Assembly (NCBI GenBank): GCA_963701385.1
Contig: CAVOZW010000001.1
Location: 124,001 to 188,000 of the forward strand
Origin: B30-G6 sp963701385
Lineage (GTDB): Bacteria > Desulfobacterota > Desulfobacteria > Desulfobacterales > B30-G6
DNA: 64,000 nt
Reading direction: 5' to 3'
Shown here piece after piece: positions 56,101 through 62,294 of this stretch. Under the pieces are notes generated by a model that did not search any database, was not told the DNA's origin, and worked only from the letters and a program-made list of their open reading frames with translations. The stretch's first letter is position 1. Each line of letters starts with the position of its first letter. The translations under genes and the position numbers were made by a program.

Positions 56101-56791
56101 CATCGTATCGATAGACGGCGGTGGCGCTTCCGGCGGCAAAGACATCGCCAGCGGCACTTCCCCAGACACACCTGAAGTCAGTCGATGTCGTGGCGCTGTT
56201 CATGGGCGCCCAAGCGCTGCCATCGTATCTGAGAATCGTGCCGTTGTCCCCGACGGCAAATACATTGCTGGCAGATGTGCCCCACACAGCTTTCAGCGGC
56301 ACCGGCGAACCGCTCGCCATCGTTACCCAGCTGGCGCCGTTATAGTACAAAATCACGGCATCATAGGGTATTGAAGTACTCACCTCACCCACCGCAAAAG
56401 CCAAACCGCCGGGGGTGGCCCAAACACCGTAAAGGTTGACGAGTGTACCACTCACCTCTTGCTTCCACTCACTGCCATCGTAGCGCAATATCATGCCGCC
56501 GTCACCCACCGCCAGCACATTGGTTGCGGTGCTGCCCCACACATCATGAAAGTTCGCACCATCAATTTGGGTTTGCTTCAATGACCAGTCCGTCCCGTTA
56601 AAGTGAAGAATCGTTTCCTCCGCACCCACCGCAAACACTTCATTTGCAGACGCACCCCAGACATCATTCAGCGTCACCGTCGTAGGGCTGTTTTCTATAT
56701 CCCAGGCGCCGTGAGCAGCGCCACCGATGAGAACGCTAGCAGCACAAACAGAGACAATCAGGGCCAGGATCGAATTAAGGTTTGGTTTCAT
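53102..56791 (-). CDS. Large exported FG-GAP/VCBS repeat surface protein
   Basis: 1,229 residues with GAGGAG before the ATG and a signal peptide (ILALIVSVCAASVLIGGAAHGA). Residues 30-340 hold repeated beta-propeller blades of the form VWG(S/T)...NVFAVGD.G.ILRYDG. Residues 345-445 are an SbsA/Ig-like domain (SPFNGALNVPTDTAIRVTFS). Residues 460-840 have about seven FG-GAP/VCBS units with calcium loops DLDNDGDLDVLSAS. A thrombospondin-type-3 like stretch follows (DSDGDGVLDSQDGCPLD), then a C-terminal domain of about 320 residues. It is a calcium-stiffened surface or secreted protein; binding partner unknown. No LPXTG or autotransporter end is seen. Third gene of an operon with FecR and TPR/barrel proteins. 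Confidence 0.85.
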   Translation of the reverse strand: MKPNLNSILALIVSVCAASVLIGGAAHGAWDIENSPTTVTLNDVWGASANEVFAVGAEETILHFNGTDWSLKQTQIDGANFHDVWGSTATNVLAVGDGGMILRYDGSEWKQEVSGTLVNLYGVWATPGGLAFAVGEVSTSIPYDAVILYYNGASWVTMASGSPVPLKAVWGTSASNVFAVGDNGTILRYDGSAWAPMNSATTSTDFRCVWGSAAGDVFAAGSATAVYRYDGNAGNTWTETFSLVEYPQDMWGSSDNNVYAVGGSDAKTIYRYDGNSWTRDVFELPDILEPPEFPRGVWGSSKNDVFVVGDNGMIVRYTQVHVQSVSPFNGALNVPTDTAIRVTFSMDVDPGTLATDTFMLRGDAGAVSGSLNVNGSTVVFTPDTDLGYGKSYSATITSAVKDLDGNPLAADYRWSFETTRNVAQGASFLSQSIISTSALTAFSVYAADIDNDGDLDVLSASDEDDTVAWYENTDGSGTFGAPRIITDTAIGARSVFADDIDSDGDVDALSASWGVDNSGNNPNMAVAWYENAPDPEPLGSFVSQQAIAYHTAPVSVIAADLDNDGDLDVLSASYGDDTIAWYENLDGQGKSWTEHIITTLADGAWDVFAADLDNDGDLDVLSASNLNNDVAWYENRLSEASADFGPLVVITQTANGARVVRAADMDRDGDLDVISASWFDGKIAWYSNLGGTFGDPASNQNIIASASVFTQAMHVADLDNDGDVDVLYGSWRDDTGGTGEHKIVWMQNVNGSGSSWTSNDISTQVIGCQSLYTADLDGDGDLDVLSASQDDNKIAWYENKGPVDDVDSDGDGVLDSQDGCPLDPDKIAPGQCGCGETDTDADTDGVADCLDIYPGNPDNRPTQVSPADDFVIAAGINVILESSGFQPTEDVSHLKTYWQVWRSDSGEMILDEYSTLDLTEKTLSSDLFIEGLQYVWRVGYEDSESLVPVWSLEQTFKIGTSIKDASVQLTSGTDLAAYKMVSFVQWPDDPRAESVFGDELSGNYEGNYRIGTYNADRGAYDEYGSGRLMVVPGRAYWFLAREGLGTVVDGVPVSLGTDVFLALDYNPDTQDGWNMVGSPNGADYLWGNVQVVVNDGQELMVAGSVQSLADDNPYIDRRLWRWENGNYASDTPDTDPSLKMAVHEGYWVKAKQANLLLRFDTGVQMSPLVGPDSLVGGTWPRASTLLSKLNVFSRAAMADNDTPPMPMGVLDGNTVDPVLQGCFVDSLEK

Positions 56792-56897
56792 GATAGCTCC
56801 TCTTCCTTTATCGAAAAGGTTTTAATGTCATTCACTAGTTACTTATTCAGGCCAAAAACCCAGATTGGCTGCCGCGTTCCTGCAGACAACGGCGTTG

Positions 56898-57881
56898 CTA
56901 CTGTTGTGGTAGATCTGGAAAATCCGGCAGCTCGCCGCCAATTTTGCCCTCATTCACGGACTCTTTGATGGTGTCGATATCAGATGGCGCCCAGGGTTCG
57001 ATCTGGCGCGCCAACTCATCGAATTGCCTGCGATCGCCCAGTTTTTCAGGGTCTACCACCTCCATGCTCATCTTGTCCCCCAGATCCCCCACCTCGTCCA
57101 CACCGGTGTCGTCATCCAGCCCCTCTTGGTCTGCGGCGTCCGCATCTGTGATCGCACCCATGTCAGCGGCAACACCTATGAAAAGACCTTTCTTGTCTTC
57201 TATTTTATCCAGGGGCAGTCGGATAGGGTTCAACGGTCGCTCGCCCTTTCGGATGCTAGACGACTCATTGTCTCTCAGAATAACAGGGGGGTCTTCCAGA
57301 AAAGCGAGGCTCTGGAATTCGAGCTCGGTATCCGCGAGTGCGGTAGCGATGGTTTCCGTTTCGGTCGTTTCCAGGATAAAATCAGACCCCCGGACACCAC
57401 AGACGGCCGTGGGTGTTTTAATCTTGAATTCGGATCGTTTGAAGTTCAGCATCTTGACGACCAAGAATCGCGCTTTCCCCAGCGCCATCTTGAAAAAGGA
57501 ACTACGCGTTTTCTTTTGCTTTTCATAGACGCTTTGTGTCAGCTTAAGCTTCGTTTGAGCCGCCAAGGAAAGAATGCTACCGTCATTCATTCTGAAACGA
57601 ACCCGGCTTTCTTCGAGTGTCATGACGGTATCCCCCTTGTACAATCGGATCCCCTGCGCGGCCCTGTAACCCCTCGACACGCCTTCATGCATGATAACGA
57701 CATCACCCAGGACGATTTGAACGACAGCGACGGGTTTGCCCCGCCCGGGGGTGTAGGTTTCTTCGATTACCAGGCCTTCCGGCAAAACCGCTGTCCCCAG
57801 TGCCGGAAGAATACCCATAATGCAAACAATCGTCAGGATCAGACATACGGCCAAGGTTGTTTTCTTATAGCGTGTGATCAT
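56898..57881 (-). CDS. FecR-domain exported protein
   Basis: About 327 residues from ATG 57881 (GGAG 6 nt away); the frame is open further upstream but without a ribosome site. A signal peptide (TTLAVCLILTIVCIMGILPA) is followed by a FecR domain around residues 40-160 (VVIMHEGVSRGYRAAQGIRL, SRVRFRMNDGSILSLAAQTK and the later TPTAVCGVRGSDFIL). The C-terminus is acidic and probably unstructured. Free-standing FecR proteins without a sigma factor occur in many surface-display clusters. It sits between the TPR/barrel gene and the FG-GAP gene and presumably helps assemble or anchor the large protein. Confidence 0.85.
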   Translation of the reverse strand: MITRYKKTTLAVCLILTIVCIMGILPALGTAVLPEGLVIEETYTPGRGKPVAVVQIVLGDVVIMHEGVSRGYRAAQGIRLYKGDTVMTLEESRVRFRMNDGSILSLAAQTKLKLTQSVYEKQKKTRSSFFKMALGKARFLVVKMLNFKRSEFKIKTPTAVCGVRGSDFILETTETETIATALADTELEFQSLAFLEDPPVILRDNESSSIRKGERPLNPIRLPLDKIEDKKGLFIGVAADMGAITDADAADQEGLDDDTGVDEVGDLGDKMSMEVVDPEKLGDRRQFDELARQIEPWAPSDIDTIKESVNEGKIGGELPDFPDLPQQ

Positions 57882-57960
57882 TGGAGTTCTCCTGGTAGAT
57901 TGGGTTCTCACAGCTTGTTTTTGTATGCCCCGATTTGGCCGGACAGCCGCAACGGGTCTG

Positions 57961-59454
57961 TCAAAATATTGCCGACAAACCGACGCCGAAAATCTGCCGC
58001 GTGTATTCGTAATCACTTATATTGGAATTGTTTTTCGTGTAGCCAAGCTCTGCAGACATGATCAGCCAGTCATAATAGATCTCTCGAGAAAGTGACAAGG
58101 ACAGGTGATAGCGCGTATCGTCCCGCTTCTTGTCTTCGATGGGATCGTCGTTTTTGTAGGCTTTGCCCGCATAGCTAGCCATGACACCCAAGCGAAGTTC
58201 ATGTGCCAGGTTGAAAGATCCGCCGGCCCTGATCGTGAATCGGCCGTAGTCGAAAATATCATCCGAAGCGCTATTGTTTTCATAACCGAGGCCGCCAAGA
58301 ACATAGCCCTTGTCTCTGTTCAAGGTATAGACCGTATCCAAAAACAATGCATGGCTGCTGCCATCCCTGTCGTCATAATCACTTTGACGATAATCATGCT
58401 TGGAAAACGTGTATGACAACCACAAGGAAACCTGCTGATTGACGTCATAGGAAATATCGGGTTTGAGCTCGGTCGCGAGCAGATAATCTTCGCCATCCAA
58501 TTGGTAGATGCTCGGAACCAATTGGATCCCGTAAGTAAAAGGAGCCAGCTGATATCGTCCATAAAGGCTGAAAACCGTTTCAGAACTATTGAAATCGCTC
58601 AACTCCATGTGCCATGTTTGATAACGGCTGATCCCTGCCCCGAGAACAAGCGCCTCCTTATCGATAAAATCATAATTGCCTGCCGCATAGACGAACACTA
58701 GGAAATCACTTTCTTCGGAATAGAGTTCATCCTGATCTGCCGGCTCCAGCGGCACATTGTCGTCATATTCGGAAGCAAGCTTGAACTCGAGTGTGTAAGG
58801 TTTTGACTCTTTTTTACCTGACCGTATCTTGTCGATCCAGCGACCGGCGTTGTCACGTACGTCTTCTGATTCGGTGTTAACCATTACATAGGTCAATTTA
58901 TCCACTGCCTGTGCGTCCTGTCCCATGTAATAGTGACACAGGCCTGAATAGTAGTAGGCCTTGTCTTTCAGCTCCGGGCTCTTTTCCGCGGCCGCCAAAA
59001 GGTATGGATTGGCCGCCTGATATTGGCGGTTGCGATAGAGGGAGACGCCGCAATAAAAACCCGCCAGAACCCGTGCGGGTTCTGCTTTCAATACATCCTG
59101 AAATAGATCCGCGGCCTTGACGTAATCTGCCATTTTGTAGAACAGAAAAGCCCTGTCAAAGGCAAGATCCGTCAAATCGGGATCGCCCTTCCAGGCAGCC
59201 TCGATGAACGGTCTGGCATCTTTAAAGCGCTCCATCTGGATGTAGGTCTTTCCCAGGTAGTGATTGGCGGCCGGGCTTTGGGGTTCCGACGCAAGTGCTT
59301 TCTTGAAAGCTGCTTCGGCCGCCTCGAAATCCCCGTCTTCGTAGGCAAAAACACCTGTGACATAAAATGTGCTGCCCATTTCCTGTGCCGATGCAAGATG
59401 ACCGACAGTCACCATAAACAGCACGGTCAACAATCCAATCATGATTCGATACAT
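57961..59454 (-). CDS. TPR-repeat outer-membrane beta-barrel protein
   Basis: 497 residues from ATG 59454 with GGAGG 7-11 nt away. A signal peptide (IMIGLLTVLFMVTVGHLASA) precedes five or six TPR repeats (about 25-215, for example AFKKALASEPQSPAANHYLG and YYYSGLCHYYMGQDAQAVDK). The last 270 residues have alternating aromatic beta strands ending in VGLSAIF, a typical outer-membrane barrel end. The layout is like surface lipoprotein assembly modulators (Slam), which move proteins to the cell surface. Here it would act on the FG-GAP protein encoded two genes downstream. Confidence 0.8.
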   Translation of the reverse strand: MYRIMIGLLTVLFMVTVGHLASAQEMGSTFYVTGVFAYEDGDFEAAEAAFKKALASEPQSPAANHYLGKTYIQMERFKDARPFIEAAWKGDPDLTDLAFDRAFLFYKMADYVKAADLFQDVLKAEPARVLAGFYCGVSLYRNRQYQAANPYLLAAAEKSPELKDKAYYYSGLCHYYMGQDAQAVDKLTYVMVNTESEDVRDNAGRWIDKIRSGKKESKPYTLEFKLASEYDDNVPLEPADQDELYSEESDFLVFVYAAGNYDFIDKEALVLGAGISRYQTWHMELSDFNSSETVFSLYGRYQLAPFTYGIQLVPSIYQLDGEDYLLATELKPDISYDVNQQVSLWLSYTFSKHDYRQSDYDDRDGSSHALFLDTVYTLNRDKGYVLGGLGYENNSASDDIFDYGRFTIRAGGSFNLAHELRLGVMASYAGKAYKNDDPIEDKKRDDTRYHLSLSLSREIYYDWLIMSAELGYTKNNSNISDYEYTRQIFGVGLSAIF

Positions 59455-59470
59455 GCCAGTTTCCTCCATC

Positions 59471-59513
59471 AACAAAATCGTGGGAACGATTTTATGATAC
59501 GCGACCTTGTCGC
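59471..59513. repeat. Leader repeat with AAAATCGT/ACGATTTT hairpin and GCGAC...GTCGC palindrome
   Basis: It holds the perfect hairpin AAAATCGT-GGGA-ACGATTTT and the unit ACGCGACCTTGTCGC. The last 25 nt recur at 59663-59687 with two changes, and ACGCGACCTTGTCGC recurs exactly at 1750-1764 just before the first sigma-54 regulator. All three lie in gene leaders. Confidence 0.5.
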
Positions 59514-59614
59514 TATGTTACAAACCTTTTTGACCCTGGATGACGTGATTGAAACAGACCTGTGTTCATCTATCTGTAATCCAATTCGGGGTTGGGTGTT
59601 TTTCAGATCGTGAC

Positions 59615-59643
59615 TTGACAAATGTTGAAACCATTATGTTAAT
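59615..59643 (+). promoter_or_regulatory. Candidate promoter for the MaoC-like gene
   Basis: TTGACA at 59615-59620, then 17 nt to GTTAAT at 59638-59643 (or 19 nt to TAATAT). It points toward the hydratase gene, about 270 nt away. Confidence 0.35.
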
Positions 59644-59911
59644 ATAAAAACATGGTTGTACAATTTTATGATACGCGAGGTTGTCGCATTTTCACGACGA
59701 GTTAGGTGAGTCTAACAAAATAGCAATAGCTTGGCAAGCAGATAGACGTTCAGCATACCGCAAGGACGTATTCTCACAGTCCCATAAAACCCCTCGGCGC
59801 CATTCCCCCCGCCCTGACAGGCGGGGTCCTCTGGTGCGGTTTTGTTGGGTTCCCATCCGCATGGTTGCTGCCGAAAATATTGACCCGAAAAATGACAACG
59901 GTGATCCCGGT

Positions 59912-60391
59912 ATGATGAACATTCGAAAAAAGACAATCAAAGGACTGGCCGCAGGTGACACCTTTACCGTCACCCGTACGTTTACGGAATCGGACATGCA
60001 TATTTTCGCCGACATCACCAGGGATTACAACCCGGTCCACTTTGATGAGCGCTTTGCGGCAGCCAAGAATTTCAACGGAAGGATCTGCCACGGACTCCTG
60101 GTGGCAGGCATTATCACCGAGATCGGCGGACAGATCGGGTGGCTGGCAACCGGCATGAATTTTCGTTTTATAAAACCGGTTTATTTCAAGGATACCATCA
60201 TGTGCCGCTTCACCATCACGTCCATCGACGAGATGGGCAAGGCCGCCGCTCAGGCCACTTACACAAACCAGAATGGTATGGTGGTTCTGGAAGCTTCCAT
60301 CACCGGGATTCTGCCGAATGCCAGGGAACGGGACATTCTCTCGCAGATGGTAGCCGAGGGGGACCCGACAAACAAACAAAAATCGAGTTAG
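59912..60391 (+). CDS. MaoC-family (R)-specific enoyl-CoA hydratase
   Basis: About 159 residues from the ATG at 59912; the start is uncertain because the ribosome site is weak and the frame is open upstream to 59681. The hydratase 2 signature is complete: TRDYNPVHFDERFAAAKNFN and RICHGLLVAGII, with catalytic Asp and His in DYNPVHFD. It is a single hot-dog protein of PhaJ/MaoC size that adds water to 2-enoyl-CoA to give the (R)-3-hydroxy form. It stands alone, separated from the fatty-acid-like operon at 24-32 kb. Confidence 0.85.
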   Translation: MMNIRKKTIKGLAAGDTFTVTRTFTESDMHIFADITRDYNPVHFDERFAAAKNFNGRICHGLLVAGIITEIGGQIGWLATGMNFRFIKPVYFKDTIMCRFTITSIDEMGKAAAQATYTNQNGMVVLEASITGILPNARERDILSQMVAEGDPTNKQKSS

Positions 60392-60414
60392 CGAATTTCG
60401 CTTTACGATTTTAT

Positions 60415-60443
60415 TTGACAACCGGCCCTGAGTGCGGTTTGAT
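60415..60443 (+). promoter_or_regulatory. Candidate promoter of the HU-like gene
   Basis: TTGACA at 60415-60420 and TTTGAT at 60438-60443, spaced 17 nt, about 85 nt before the HU-like start codon. Confidence 0.4.
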
Positions 60444-60527
60444 ATGCAATCTGGTTTAAAAAATATTTGCAACGACGGGGTAGAACCGACCGTTTCCTGC
60501 GTCACCGGGAAGTGATAGGAGAAAACA

Positions 60528-60803
60528 ATGAATAAAGCGGATTTGGCAGATGCTCTCAGTGAAGCCAACGGTTTGACTAAAACCGAGGCCAAAGTAATCG
60601 TCGACACTTTTTTCAACGAAATGGTCGAGACGCTGGCACGGGGAGAGCGTGTTGAAATACGTGGATTTTGTTCTTTTTTTGTCAAACAGTACAAACCCTA
60701 TGTGGGCAGAAATCCCAAAACCGGAGAAACGGTACAAATATCCCCTAAAAAACTGCCCTATTTCAAGTGCGGGAAAGAACTCAAAGAGCGGGTTGACTAT
60801 TAG
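60528..60803 (+). CDS. HU/IHF-family DNA-binding protein
   Basis: 91 residues with TAGGAG 6 nt before the ATG. The fold is clear: helix NKADLADALSEANGLTKTEA, then VEIRGFCSFFVKQYKPYVGR and NPKTGETVQI, with the beta-arm Arg-Asn-Pro used by HU and IHF to bend DNA. The closest overall type is HU or IHF-alpha. A strong hairpin follows it and separates it from serB on the other strand. Confidence 0.93.
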   Translation: MNKADLADALSEANGLTKTEAKVIVDTFFNEMVETLARGERVEIRGFCSFFVKQYKPYVGRNPKTGETVQISPKKLPYFKCGKELKERVDY

Positions 60804-60890
60804 ACCTAAACTGAGCGTTAGAGGTTTTAGATAGTGGATGTCGGTGTTGGTTCATCGTTAAACTGCCACCAATAAGAATTCAGTTTATTT

Positions 60891-60932
60891 AAATTAAAAT
60901 TCATCTCAACTCATTGAGATGAATTTTAATTT
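60891..60932. terminator. Bidirectional hairpin between the HU-like gene and serB
   Basis: Perfect 19-bp arms (AAATTAAAATTCATCTCAA and complement) with a CTCA loop, A-rich on one side and T-rich on the other. It overlaps the last codons of serB and can end transcription in both directions. Confidence 0.85.
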
Positions 60933-62098
60933 TTGTCGTCAGGTATCCCGAGAAAGTACCTTAGCCCCGACAGGTTATCCGTCGTGATCATTCCATCGCT
61001 GTATTCCTTCAATATCTCTTTCGGGCTGAACGCAATGGCCAGGCCGGCGTTCTCGAGCATGAACCGGTCATTGGCGCCATCGCCCACCGCAACGATCTGA
61101 TCGAGGGAAATCCGTTCTGTCTTCGCAATTTTTCGGAGAATGTCTCCTTTCCGTTTGGCATCCACGATGTCGCCTTTGATTTTTCCGGTAACAACGCCGT
61201 CTTTAACAGCCAGTTCGTTGGCAAAAACATAATCGAGATTGAGTCGCTTCTTGAGATAGTCGGTAAAAAACGTAAAACCACCGGAGATCACACCGACCTT
61301 GTAGCCCATCCGGTGAAGAGTCGAGATGAGCTCTTCGGCTCCGGGCGTCAGGTGAATCCCTTTGGATAGAATCTCTAGCTGTTCCACCGTCAACCCCTTT
61401 AAAAGGCGCACACGCTTTTTCACGGCCTCCACATAATTCATTTCACCGTTCATGGCCTTGATGGTCATTTCCTTGACGGTTTCCCCGACGCCCGCCACCT
61501 TGGCCAGTTCATCGATGATCTCTCCCTGGATGATGGTACTGTCACAATCGAAAAGTACCACCTGTTTCTGTTTCTGAAAAATATCGTAGTCCCTGAGCGA
61601 TACATCCAAGCCCGACGCCTCTGAAAAGGCATACAGCATTCGGCGCATGCTCTTGATATCGGGGACATCCGACGTGTCGATGATGATCTCGGTGGCAATA
61701 TATTCTCCCCGGGCGATCATTTTGATGGTTTCGATGTTGATACCGTTCTCGGAAAACATGCCCGAAACCGACGCCACGATACCCGGACGATCTTTACCCA
61801 TTAGGGTGAAGATCATCATGCGTTTGTCTACTTTGCGGCGTCCCTCAACATACGGTTCGACCCTGATTCCCATGTTGAAATTGGAGCGGATGGGCTCCAA
61901 CGCTGCCAGCAGGTCACCATAATTCTTCTTCGAGGTCGCCAGATCGACCACCAGAAACATGGTGAAATGACCTCGCACGGAGCGGGCCTCGATATCGACG
62001 ATATTGATGTGCAAATCCGACAGGATCTGGGTGACCGAATGCACCAGGCCGGGGCGATCTTGTCCGACCGCCGAGATAACATACAGAATTTTATCCAA
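60926..62098 (-). CDS. serB: Phosphoserine phosphatase with two ACT domains
   Basis: About 390 residues. TTG 62098 with GGGGG 4-8 nt before it is the preferred start (DKILYVISAVGQDRPG); an upstream in-frame start at 62134 lacks support. Two ACT domains span residues 1-80 and 90-165 (both with G.DRPG loops), and may bind serine or another amino acid for control. The HAD phosphatase follows, with nucleophile DCDSTIIQGEIIDELA, GVISGGFTFFTDYLKK and the late VAVGDGANDRFML metal site. It removes phosphate from phosphoserine in serine synthesis. Confidence 0.92.
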   Translation of the reverse strand: MDKILYVISAVGQDRPGLVHSVTQILSDLHINIVDIEARSVRGHFTMFLVVDLATSKKNYGDLLAALEPIRSNFNMGIRVEPYVEGRRKVDKRMMIFTLMGKDRPGIVASVSGMFSENGINIETIKMIARGEYIATEIIIDTSDVPDIKSMRRMLYAFSEASGLDVSLRDYDIFQKQKQVVLFDCDSTIIQGEIIDELAKVAGVGETVKEMTIKAMNGEMNYVEAVKKRVRLLKGLTVEQLEILSKGIHLTPGAEELISTLHRMGYKVGVISGGFTFFTDYLKKRLNLDYVFANELAVKDGVVTGKIKGDIVDAKRKGDILRKIAKTERISLDQIVAVGDGANDRFMLENAGLAIAFSPKEILKEYSDGMITTDNLSGLRYFLGIPDDKN

Positions 62099-62294
62099 AT
62101 GACCCCCTGATGTTGTTTTTAAACACCGAGACAAGCATCACAAGTTCGGCCAGAAGTCAACATAAAAGAGCCTTGTGGGTCCTTTTCCATTGACCCATGA
62201 ACCCAAGAAACCCAATCAACGCCATTGCCCTGAGAACCCTATTGGTTTTCGTGCCCTTGCAATCACAGCAGCCATGATTATACTGTAAATCATT

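Noticed and set aside
53122..56374. Several plus-strand open frames opposite the FG-GAP gene
   Set aside because: They are antisense readings of the repetitive calcium loops, lack ribosome sites and resemble no protein.
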